Source: JBEKDJ01 sp050014415
GTDB lineage: Bacteria; Desulfobacterota; BSN033; UBA1163
Length of the DNA: 22,317 nt
Direction of reading: 5' to 3'
NCBI GenBank assembly: GCA_050014415.1
Contig: JBEKDJ010000047.1
Span: forward strand, 1 to 22,317
The translations under genes and the position numbers were made by a program. The notes beneath the pieces are model-generated. The model saw only the letters and a program-made list of their open reading frames with translations, ran no database searches and was not told the DNA's origin. Of the stretch, positions 7,151-14,395 are shown piece after piece. Each line of letters begins with the position of its first letter. Position 1 is the stretch's first letter.

Positions 7151-7244
7151 CATTCCTGTGAAAACGGGAATCCAGAATCCACAAGGAAGAATTTTGGATT
7201 TCTGCTGGAGTTTATCCCGATGAAAATCGGGGCAGGAATGACAA
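7151..7244. repeat. REP-like 'GGAATGACAA' palindromic repeat, copy 1
   Basis: The stretch begins CATTCCTGTGAAAACGGGAA, has TCCAGAATCC and GGATTTCTG in its middle, and ends ATCGGGGCAGGAATGACAA. ATTCCTG near the left end is complementary to CAGGAAT near the right end. It shares layout and end sequences with 20095-20190. This is the common intergenic repeat type with GGAATGACAA ends. Confidence 0.65.
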
Positions 7245-7373
7245 TCTAAAACAAAATGATCCAACTAACCCCATTTCTAAACGACTAAATTGATACTAAC
7301 AGTGGTATTTTAATGGTTGAGTTTTTTACTTCGGTTTTCCAAAATAGAAGACAAGAAAGCGAGGGATAGAGAA

Positions 7374-7850
7374 ATGTTGGAACTCTCCGAAAAGATAAAA
7401 GAGCATTTTCGCAATCCTCAAAATGTCGGCGAAATTGAAAACCCCGAGGGGACGGGATCGATTAATAATCCAGTGTGTGGCGATACAACCAAACTCTACC
7501 TGAGGATTAAAGAGGGGATGATTGAAGATGCCAAATTCTTATCATACGGCTGCGCCGTAACGATCGCCTCCGCCTCTGTGTTTACTAAAAACATAAAAGG
7601 TAAGGAGATTTCTCAGCTCTTTTGGGGACGCGATGACGAAGTCGTCCAACGGCTGATTCGCCTCATTGAGACTGAACTGGGAGAAATTCCTTCCATAAAA
7701 CTGCATTGTCCTCCCGCCACTGTCCAGGTTTTCCTTGAAGCGGTAGCCGAGTACTGGGGAAAAGAGGAGCAACTTCAATTGAGCTCAAGAGTGAGAAAAA
7801 TGATCCCACTCGTGTCTGACTACTACAAAAGAGGTGATGAGAAAGAATAG
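7374..7850 (+). CDS. IscU/NifU-type iron-sulfur cluster scaffold protein
   Basis: A 158-aa protein of the IscU/NifU N-terminal family, which assembles Fe-S clusters and passes them to target proteins. The three ligand cysteines are in place: NNPVCGD (C35), SYGCAVTIASAS (C60) and KLHCPPAT (H111-C112). The second motif is slightly unusual (GCAVTIAS where GCGSAIAS is common). The frame is open back to a TTG at 7317, but ATG 7374 is preceded by GAGGG with 8-nt spacing and gives the normal family N-terminus (LSEKIKEHFRNPQNVG). The C-terminal tail (131-158) is longer than in IscU, and no NifU C-terminal domain follows. There is no iscS nearby, so cysteine desulfurase must be encoded elsewhere. Intact despite lying next to decayed genes. 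Confidence 0.87.
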   Translation: MLELSEKIKEHFRNPQNVGEIENPEGTGSINNPVCGDTTKLYLRIKEGMIEDAKFLSYGCAVTIASASVFTKNIKGKEISQLFWGRDDEVVQRLIRLIETELGEIPSIKLHCPPATVQVFLEAVAEYWGKEEQLQLSSRVRKMIPLVSDYYKRGDEKE

Positions 7851-8007
7851 GTGCTCATACAAGTTTAGACTTCCAGATTTCCTTTGGAAGGCGTATTAGA
7901 ATTAGATCTCCTGCCACTATTTTCCTTTTTCCCGCCTACAATGCTCTCGTAGATAGTCGCGGTTTTGGGCTACGCGAAAGCAGTCCTCAATGTGAAGGAC
8001 GGTCTCT

Positions 8008-8222
8008 ATTCGCATCTGAACAACCCCTCATTTCTTTTTTCACTTCTTCCCCATCCCCGTTGTGGCATGCTATATCGCGAAAGGCAGTATGAATGTTTGC
8101 TTCGAATACCTGATCCTTGTTCTTTGGGCTTATCCCGCTACTTTGGCTGCATACGAAATCCTCAAGAGGATTCCCTTTGTCAGGTTTCTTTTCGGGAAAA
8201 GGATCATCAGGACGAGACGTGA
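8008..8222 (+). pseudogene. Possible C-terminal remnant of an acyltransferase-3 family membrane protein
   Basis: One frame encodes HFFFHFFPIPVVACYIAKG, then a hydrophobic segment and YEILKRIPFVRFLFGKR. The ending YE-L-(K/R)RIP-(L/V)-R-FLFG is reminiscent of the C-terminus of membrane acyltransferase-3 proteins. A stop lies immediately upstream in frame and no start or upstream domain is present (a GTG at 8062 opens a 62-codon frame), so if real it is a relic. Based on remembered family endings only. Confidence 0.28.
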
Positions 8223-8546
8223 GTCGACCTCTACACAAGGCATGTTCTAGGAGTGCTTGGCCCTCTGAAGGGGAACCTCCCACCATTGGCTCCGCTCGAT
8301 ACATTCCCCGATTTGCATTGTCTTAAGTTTCTTGCTAAACTTGCACGGACGGTATTGCTGATCCTTGTGCCTCGTCTTCGAGTCACCGCAGGGGCATTTA
8401 TTGAATTCGAAACTTGATGATAGGACCTCTGTGCATCGTGTACCAGAAGGTTTGATACGTTGGCATAAATTGAAGGCCCAAATAACCTAGATGTTGCAAA
8501 AGAAAGAAAAATGATTCACTCTTGGTGATATCCAAAATCGTCTTTG

Positions 8547-8567
8547 AATTGGAGTTTTCATCCAATT
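8547..8567 (+). promoter_or_regulatory. Small hairpin upstream of the dikinase genes
   Basis: Perfect 7-bp arms AATTGGA (8547-8553) and TCCAATT (8561-8567) flank a 7-nt loop, about 150 bp before the dikinase start. It could be an operator or an RNA hairpin. No T tract follows. Confidence 0.25.
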
Positions 8568-8719
8568 ATGTCCAGCCTTCTTAATGATTTGACACATTTC
8601 TTTTTGCAACTGATGGGTAGTAAAAGGTGTTGGGAGAATGAGGCGCTATCCCCTTGATTGTTCAACACAACGGGTTTGTCCAGAGGGAAAAATCGAAAGA
8701 ATACTCACGGAGGTTCACC

Positions 8720-9739
8720 ATGGCAGAAAGATATATATTTTGGTTTGAGGAGTTGGGACAAGATCAAAATAGCCTGGTGGGTAAGAAGTGTGCAAATTTG
8801 GGGGAGATAGCCAAGATAGGATTACCAGTGCCCCCCGGATTTGCCCTCTCTGTAAGAGCCTATGAGGAATTCCTGGAGGAAACGAATGCAATCCAGGAGA
8901 TCAGAAGTTACTTGCAGCGTTTTGGCGGAGGTATCGAAAGCATAGAGCTATTCAATGAGGCGAGCCTGGGGATACGTCAGATTGTGGAATCGAAGAAAAT
9001 GCCCGAGGGGATAAGGGGAAAAATTCTCTCATTTTATGACGGTCTTTGCAGGAAGTGCAATGTCGGCGAGGTTGCCGTAGCGACAAGGTCCGCTGGCCCG
9101 GTCAGCCACCCCGGACAGTATGAGACTTATCTGAACGTGAGAGGAGAACAGGACCTGTTGGAAAAGATCATTAAAGTCTGGGCAAGTTCCTTCAACCCCC
9201 GTTCCTTAGCCTTTCGAAGTCGAAAGGGCATCCCCTTGGAAAGCGACCCGATCGGCGTTGCAGTCCTAAAGATGGTGAATGCCCGGGCTGCCGGGGTTAT
9301 CTTTACAGCGGATCCCAATACAGGTGACCTGTCCAGGATGATTTTAGAGGCAAACTGGGGACTTGGGGAGAGCGTTGTAGGTGGTGAGTCAATGCCGGAC
9401 ACATACATTGTAATCAAGGAGAGTCTGCAAGTATGTGAAAGGAAGCTTGGAGCAAAACAGAAATGTGTCATCTTTAAGGAATTAGGTGTCGTTGAAGAGG
9501 AAACTCCCCTCCATAAGAGATCTGCTTTCTGTCTAAAAGATGAAGAAGTGGCCGAAGTGGGAAGATTGGCCGTGACTTTGGAAAAACATTTCGGAGTTCC
9601 TCAGGACGCAGAATGGGCTATAGACGAAGACTTTCCGTTCCCAGAGAATATTGTTCTTTTACAAACTCGGGCAGCCGTGATTGCCCAGAAAAAGAGTGCT
9701 GTTGATCAGGTTGTGGACTTAATGCTTAAACGATTCTAA
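8720..9739 (+). CDS. PEP-synthase-like dikinase, ATP-grasp subunit (phenylphosphate synthase PpsB-like)
   Basis: This 339-aa protein covers the N-terminal nucleotide-binding domain of PEP synthase/PPDK. That domain splits ATP and loads phosphate on a histidine of a partner domain. Visible motifs are VGKKCANLGEIAKIGLPVPPGFALS (about 20-44, broken into its usual blocks), ATRSAGPVSHPGQYETYLNV (121-140), VWASSFNPRSLAFR, GVIFTADPNTGD, LEANWGLGESVVGG with PDTY, and a terminal EWAID...LLQTR. There is a strong start at ATG 8720, with GGAGG 6 nt upstream; the upstream TTG at 8654 is unlikely. The mobile histidine domain follows as a separate gene 35 bp later. Such a split occurs in phenylphosphate synthase of phenol-degrading anaerobes. 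Rifampin phosphotransferase and PEP synthase are the other relatives. Confidence 0.85.
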   Translation: MAERYIFWFEELGQDQNSLVGKKCANLGEIAKIGLPVPPGFALSVRAYEEFLEETNAIQEIRSYLQRFGGGIESIELFNEASLGIRQIVESKKMPEGIRGKILSFYDGLCRKCNVGEVAVATRSAGPVSHPGQYETYLNVRGEQDLLEKIIKVWASSFNPRSLAFRSRKGIPLESDPIGVAVLKMVNARAAGVIFTADPNTGDLSRMILEANWGLGESVVGGESMPDTYIVIKESLQVCERKLGAKQKCVIFKELGVVEEETPLHKRSAFCLKDEEVAEVGRLAVTLEKHFGVPQDAEWAIDEDFPFPENIVLLQTRAAVIAQKKSAVDQVVDLMLKRF

Positions 9740-9774
9740 GGAGAGCATTGGCTCGTCCAGAAAGGAGAATCAAT

Positions 9775-11454
9775 ATGTTGTTGCCAGCGTATGATTTAAG
9801 TTTTTATGAATTTGACGAGGAAAACGACCCCAGGAACTATGGCGTCCTTTTGTGCGACCTGATCCATGGCAAGCCTCCTATGAAGCCTCTTTATATTGGG
9901 GTTGGTTGGTATTGGTATTACCACGGCGTCCGCTACGGGGCGGAAACTCTCTTCTTAACCACCACTCATGGCTGGGATTCTAGGTTTATCAAGGGCTACC
10001 CTTATATTACCGCAATTAAAACCACGGAGACTGAGGCCCAGGCGCGTGAGCCTCTCTTCAGAGAGAAGATTAAACCCTTTATCGAGAACTTCGACGGAGT
10101 ATGGAATCCACTCAAGACCGACCTGTTGGAAATATATAAAGCAGCCAAACATTCAAGGGGCCTTAAGAAATGGGAAGACATACGAAGACTCAACAATCAA
10201 GATCTTCTCTCTTTCTTTTTAGATTTCGTCTATATCATTAATAGAAAAGAGGCCGAAACCCATTTCGTCATGTCGATGGCTTCTAATTACATCAGCGGTC
10301 TGTTTCAGCAGATGTGGCGTGAACTATTCGGGAAGGAGGCTTCGATTGATCCCGATTACGGCAAATTGATGGCCGGATATGAGAGTCAGGATCACAGGAT
10401 CGTCAGGGAATTGTGGCGCCTTGGCAGACGAGCCGTAGATCTGGGTTTGAGAAAGGTGTTCGAAACCAACGATGAAGAGCGAGTGATTAAAGAATTAGAA
10501 AAAAGCAAAGCAGGAGCCCAATGGCTGAGTGAATATAATGGTTTTTTATTGGAACATGGCTGGCGATGTGAACGGATGCATGCCTATGATACTCCGGCCT
10601 GGATTGAAAAGCCAAGTCTGGGTATTGGACGAATAAAAATTTTGATGACCCAAGAAGTTTTTCCCCTCGATGTAGAGAGTGGTAGGGTCATTGAAGAGAG
10701 AAAAAAAACCGAGAAGGAGGTTCTAGCCAAGGTACCGGAAGCACAAAGAGAAGCTTTCAAACTCTTGATGGGAGCAGCTCAAAAAACGGGTTATTGGAGC
10801 GAAGACCATTCGTACTATTGTGACTTATACATCGGTTCCATGGGAAGGTGGATTCTCACTGAGTTTGGACGACGATTTGCTGAGGCAGGGTGTATCGATC
10901 AGCCTGAGGATATCCATTTTTTGCATCCTAATGAGATAAGAAAAGCTGCCATACCCATGGGAAGAATCAACCTCCGTCCTTATGCAGAGCCGAGAAAGAA
11001 GGCTTGGGAAGAAAATCTCACTGTAGATCCTCTACCCTTTTATGGAGACATCAGCCAAGCACAGGCCGTGTTAAGGAGTGATCCTACGTTGGCATTATCC
11101 ACCCAACTTCCCATTGTGAGAGAAGAGCTAAAGGCGGACCTCTATGGTGCTGCTGCTGCCCCTGGGTTTGTAGAAGGGATTGCACGCGTGATCATGAGCG
11201 CAGACCGATTGTCGGAAATCAAAATGGGGGAGATTTTGGTCGCTCCCGGAACCTCTGCTGCCTGGACAGTGGCCTTCAGCGTCATCAAGGGTCTCGTCAC
11301 GGATGGTGGGGGGGCCCTCTCTCACCCTGTCATCATGGCTCGCGAGTATAGGATACCCTGTGTTGCCGGTTGTTTCGAAGGCACTGCCAAGATCAAGACC
11401 GGCCAGAGAATAAGGGTGGATGGGAACTTGGGAGTTGTCTACATCTTGAAATAA
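9775..11454 (+). CDS. PEP-synthase-like dikinase, acceptor/phosphohistidine subunit (PpsA-like)
   Basis: A 559-aa protein. The first about 440 residues have no strong motif I recognise; by analogy with phenylphosphate synthase and rifampin phosphotransferase they should bind the phosphate acceptor. The C-terminal about 100 residues are a PEP-utilising mobile domain: GFVEGIARVI, GEILVAPGTSAAWT, then VTDGGGALSHPVIMAREYRI with the predicted phosphohistidine H517, and GQRIRVDGNLG at the end. The PEP/pyruvate-binding barrel of true PEP synthase is absent from both subunits, so pyruvate is probably not the acceptor. The frame opens at TTG 9748, but ATG 9775 has AAAGGAG at 7-nt spacing and is preferred. 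It lies 35 bp after its partner, clearly one operon. Confidence 0.83.
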   Translation: MLLPAYDLSFYEFDEENDPRNYGVLLCDLIHGKPPMKPLYIGVGWYWYYHGVRYGAETLFLTTTHGWDSRFIKGYPYITAIKTTETEAQAREPLFREKIKPFIENFDGVWNPLKTDLLEIYKAAKHSRGLKKWEDIRRLNNQDLLSFFLDFVYIINRKEAETHFVMSMASNYISGLFQQMWRELFGKEASIDPDYGKLMAGYESQDHRIVRELWRLGRRAVDLGLRKVFETNDEERVIKELEKSKAGAQWLSEYNGFLLEHGWRCERMHAYDTPAWIEKPSLGIGRIKILMTQEVFPLDVESGRVIEERKKTEKEVLAKVPEAQREAFKLLMGAAQKTGYWSEDHSYYCDLYIGSMGRWILTEFGRRFAEAGCIDQPEDIHFLHPNEIRKAAIPMGRINLRPYAEPRKKAWEENLTVDPLPFYGDISQAQAVLRSDPTLALSTQLPIVREELKADLYGAAAAPGFVEGIARVIMSADRLSEIKMGEILVAPGTSAAWTVAFSVIKGLVTDGGGALSHPVIMAREYRIPCVAGCFEGTAKIKTGQRIRVDGNLGVVYILK

Positions 11455-11767
11455 ACAAACGGGGCTCCTTCTTCGGCGCGTTGTCGCGCGAGGGAATAGG
11501 GATTAGAATTCAACACGTTTAATCTGAGAATTTTCTTCAAACATTTTGGATACGGTTGACTCTTATCCTTGAATCATAACCTCACCCTTGAGCTTTATGA
11601 TCAGCAAGTTTTGATCTGACGTCATCCTACAAGAATAGGATCGTTCCTGCTCATGTTCAATCGCAGGAACGTTTCATGGAGAATTCCAGACCATAAGAAA
11701 GATCATTACAATCCATTGATCATTCGATATATTGCTGAAATCGCATTTCTTGGAACAGGGAAGGGCT
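11455..11767. other. Spacer between dikinase and Tm-1-like genes
   Basis: About 310 bp without a gene. Just after the dikinase stop is a short GC hairpin, GCGCG (11476-11480) / CGCGC (11485-11489), with no T tract. The right half holds two tandem hairpins (listed separately). TTGATC at 11611 with TAGGAT at 11636 is a weak promoter candidate with a long 19-nt spacer. Confidence 0.5.
11624..11671 (+). promoter_or_regulatory. Two tandem perfect hairpins before the Tm-1-like gene
   Basis: ATCCTA (11624-11629) pairs with TAGGAT (11636-11641) across 6 nt. One base later CGTTCCTGC (11642-11650) pairs perfectly with GCAGGAACG (11663-11671) across 12 nt. They lie about 100 bp before the start of the Tm-1-like gene. 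They may be a structured leader, a processing signal or an operator. There is no T tract, so a simple terminator is unlikely. Confidence 0.45.
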
Positions 11768-13000
11768 ATGGGCAAGAAGGTTCTGATCTTAGGCACAATC
11801 AATACCAAAGAAGAACAGTTGAAATTCTTGAAGGAGAAGATCGCCTCCAGAGGACATGAAGCGGTGCTCATGGATTTAAGTATGGGCGGGCATCCCAGTT
11901 TCCAGGCAGATATCACTCCTCGTGAGATTGCCAGCCTTGTGGGCAAGAACCTGGAAGAGATTATCGCTTCGAAGGATCGATTTGCCGTAGTAGATGCCAT
12001 GCGCACTGGTGCACAGCAAAAAGCCTTAGACCTCCTCTCTCGGGACCATCTGGATGGCATCGTCGCCTTAGGAGGATCCACCATGGCCTTGATCGGATCT
12101 CAGGTGATGTCCAAGCTGCCTTTCGGAATCCCTAAAGTCATTGCCACGCCAGCAGCAATGCCTGTCTATGTAGGAAGATGGTTTGGTGCAACAGACTTGG
12201 TTGTCATGCAATTGATCATGGAGATTGCTGGAATGAATGACCTGGTCAAGAATGCCATTGCCCAGGTTGCAGGCACCATCTCAGGGATGGTTGAAGAAGC
12301 CCATGATTACAGGGCCTTGAGACTTCCCTCCCCGTCCATCGCAGTCACGGAACTTGGCTTCTCAGACCTCTGCGCCAAGTTTGTCGAGCAACTTCTGACA
12401 GAGAAAGGGTACCATGTTTACCCTTTTCACGCCCAGGGCATCAGTGATCGAGCCATGGATCGGTTGATATCCCAGGGGTTCTTCGATGGGGTTATCGAGA
12501 TCGTCCCGGCCGGCCTCATAGAAGAAAGATTCAAGGGGAACAGGGCTGCCGGGATGGAGAGACTGGATGCCGCCTGTGAAAGAGGCATTCCTCAGGTATG
12601 GGCCCCCTGCTGCCTGAACCTGACCGGCGCCGGACCCACCCGAACGAACCGAGACAAATACATCGCCTCCGGGAAAGTCCTCAACATTGATGAGATGAGA
12701 GCAATGGCGCGATTTCCCAGGGATGAGCTTCTCATCGGGGCCAAACTGTATGCTGAAAAAATCAATAAGGCCAAAGGCCCAATGAAGTTGGTGCTTCCCC
12801 TCAAGGGGTGGTCCTCTCTGGACCAAGAGGGAAGCCCGCTCTATGATCCTGAAGAAGACCGTATTTTTGTCGATGAGCTTAAGAAAAACCTGCGACGCTC
12901 TCTAGAGATAGAAGAGGTAGACTGCAATCTGGAAGACCTCAGGACTGCCCGGGCACTGGTTGACAGTCTGGATCGCTTTATGAGGGGGCAGAAAGGATGA
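11768..13000 (+). CDS. Tm-1-like ATP-binding protein (UPF0261 family)
   Basis: A 410-aa cytosolic protein matching the bacterial UPF0261 family, homologous to the N-terminal half of the plant Tm-1 resistance protein. The start KKVLILGTINTKEEQLKFL, the VALGGSTMALIG stretch, IPKVIATPAAMPVYVGRWFGATD and GTISGMVE are typical. So are the C-terminal PLKGWSSLDQEGSPLYDPEED and the final EVDCNLED. The family binds nucleotide, but its reaction is not established. In many bacteria it sits with a TIM-barrel PEP-hydrolase-like partner, which is missing here. ATG 11768 gives the family N-terminus with GGGAAGGG just upstream; an in-frame TTG at 11732 would only add non-family residues. Its place between a dikinase and a transporter points to a role in handling the same substrate. 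Confidence 0.85.
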   Translation: MGKKVLILGTINTKEEQLKFLKEKIASRGHEAVLMDLSMGGHPSFQADITPREIASLVGKNLEEIIASKDRFAVVDAMRTGAQQKALDLLSRDHLDGIVALGGSTMALIGSQVMSKLPFGIPKVIATPAAMPVYVGRWFGATDLVVMQLIMEIAGMNDLVKNAIAQVAGTISGMVEEAHDYRALRLPSPSIAVTELGFSDLCAKFVEQLLTEKGYHVYPFHAQGISDRAMDRLISQGFFDGVIEIVPAGLIEERFKGNRAAGMERLDAACERGIPQVWAPCCLNLTGAGPTRTNRDKYIASGKVLNIDEMRAMARFPRDELLIGAKLYAEKINKAKGPMKLVLPLKGWSSLDQEGSPLYDPEEDRIFVDELKKNLRRSLEIEEVDCNLEDLRTARALVDSLDRFMRGQKG

Positions 13001-13420
13001 GGAAAGAGACGGAAAAAGAAGAGAGTCATGCCTGTCCTCCATGAAAGAGAAAGGACGATAAACAACACGGATAGAACGAACGGCCATGAGCAACTATCTG
13101 GGGAGTATGAGAGATTTTTAGTTGACAAATAGGAAACAAGGTAATAGAGTTTCAATCAAGATTCCCTGAGAAGGGGGGTCGATCTTAAGTCATCTTCACT
13201 TTACTAGTTCTGACAGGAGGAGTCATTCCAGTTTTTGTTTATCACTTGCAAGACATTGGCAGGACGATGTAGGATTTTCGCTGTCCTAGCACCCTTTGTT
13301 TGCAGTCGGGACCCGGGAGATACCAGGCGATTTCACCGAGGGAATGCGCCCTTCATATTCGTAACAAGTCTCAGGCATCGGATGCATTGATACGGTTCAT
13401 CCACTCGATTGAGAGTTTCG
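13001..13420. other. 420-bp spacer with a candidate promoter
   Basis: No supported gene. It carries one good sigma-70-like promoter candidate (13122-13150) that would give a leader of about 265 nt for the amidohydrolase and transporter genes. A GGAGGAG at about 13216 is not followed by a start codon at usable distance. The gap suggests that the amidohydrolase-transporter block is transcribed separately from the dikinase block. Confidence 0.5.
13122..13150 (+). promoter_or_regulatory. Candidate sigma-70 promoter for the amidohydrolase/transporter operon
   Basis: Perfect TTGACA (13122-13127), a 17-nt spacer, then TAGAGT (13145-13150), a 4/6 match to the -10 box. It is the best promoter-like sequence between the Tm-1-like gene and the amidohydrolase. 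Confidence 0.4.
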
Positions 13421-14143
13421 ATGAATGATAAGCAAAGCCACGCGATAACGATCGAAGCCGACCCACAACCCATCTCTGTAGATCCCGCAAGGACAGCTGT
13501 GCTCGTCGTGGACATGCAGAATGCTTTTGTACAAAAAGGGGGATACTTCGATCTAGTGGACCTGGACATTGCCCCCGTACGGAGGATTGTTGAACCCTGC
13601 CGAGAAATCATCGGTTTGGCCCGCGCCATGGGCATCAGGGTCATCTATCTCCAGATGGGATGCAGTCCCGATCTCTCCGACAAGGGGCCACCCGATTCAC
13701 CCAGCTCGATGAAATCCAGGGTTTGGTCAATGATGAAGCGGCACCCTGAATGGAAAGACAAGCTTTACATCTACGGCACCTGGGGAGCGGAGATCATAGA
13801 AGAATTGAAACCCCTTGAAGGGGATATCGTCGTTAAGAAACAGAAGCACGATGGGTTCATTGGAACAAACCTGGACATCATCCTGAGAACCCTTGGGGCC
13901 AAGTACCTGATCTTTGTCGGAGCAGCCACCAACATCTGTGTTGAATCGACACTCAGACATGCTTTCTCTCTGGACTATTTTTCCATCCTTGTGTCAGACG
14001 CCGTAAGCCAAATGGGCTCAGACATCACCCAAGATGCGACCGTTCTCAATGTCCGATCCACCTTTGGATGGGTAACGAACGCTAAGAGACTATTACGTGC
14101 AATGCGCCGTGTCAAGAATGGGCTTGCAACAAATGACGACTGA
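13421..14143 (+). CDS. RutB-like isochorismatase-family amidohydrolase
   Basis: A 240-aa cysteine hydrolase of the isochorismatase superfamily, members of which cleave C-N bonds of ureido, carbamoyl or amide compounds. The catalytic triad is visible: D31 in VVDMQNAF, K140 in DIVVKKQKHDGF and C173 in ATNICVESTLRHAF. The GGYFDL segment after the Asp motif, the GTWGAEII...L...GD block and the late FGWV strongly resemble ureidoacrylate amidohydrolase RutB and biuret-hydrolase-like enzymes. No other rut gene is present, so the substrate is probably not uracil-derived ureidoacrylate. ATG 13421 gives a normal N-terminus; a TTG at 13409 is the alternative, and neither has a strong ribosome-binding site. 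It precedes the importer by 252 bp and probably acts on the imported compound. Confidence 0.85.
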   Translation: MNDKQSHAITIEADPQPISVDPARTAVLVVDMQNAFVQKGGYFDLVDLDIAPVRRIVEPCREIIGLARAMGIRVIYLQMGCSPDLSDKGPPDSPSSMKSRVWSMMKRHPEWKDKLYIYGTWGAEIIEELKPLEGDIVVKKQKHDGFIGTNLDIILRTLGAKYLIFVGAATNICVESTLRHAFSLDYFSILVSDAVSQMGSDITQDATVLNVRSTFGWVTNAKRLLRAMRRVKNGLATNDD

Positions 14144-14395
14144 GAGGCTTTGCTGAAAAGAGAGGAGTGCCATCATATGGTTTCCTTCAGTTTCTGGCGT
14201 ATAGAGGAGGCCTGAGAAGATCATCGTTTGGCGAACTCAGAAAATGTCAGTCTCATGCCAAGGGAGGAGGTGATATATTCATTCTCAGTTGGTGATGTCG
14301 AAGATATCACATCAATTGGTGTCGGTTGTTTGGAAAGGGGTGGGTTGCCCCGCGGGGTCTTTCAAGATGTGTATCCTAATGAAAGGAGAGAAGCA

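Larger units (their letters stand above)
7851..8719. other. 870-bp stretch without a confident gene
   Basis: No open frame here shows convincing codon structure or a recognisable full-length product. It contains one possible acyltransferase-3 remnant (about 8008-8222) and a small hairpin (8547-8567). Several stops interrupt every frame. The last part (8568-8719) must carry the promoter and leader of the dikinase genes. I could not pick out a convincing promoter: TTGACA at 8589-8594 has no good -10 box at normal spacing, and a sigma-54 reading has the wrong spacing. Confidence 0.6.

Noticed and set aside
8589..8608. Sigma-54 or sigma-70 promoter at TTGACACATTTCTTTTTGCA
   Set aside because: The -24/-12 elements are 3 nt too far apart for sigma-54, and no acceptable -10 box follows TTGACA at 16-18 nt.
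14228..14395. N-terminal extension of the binding protein
   Set aside because: It begins with TTG, is not signal-like, and a strong ribosome-binding site plus a proper signal peptide start at ATG 14396. The CCCCGCGGGG palindrome at 14348-14357 and a TGATGT/ACATCA pair at 14293-14314 were noted but are too short to call.
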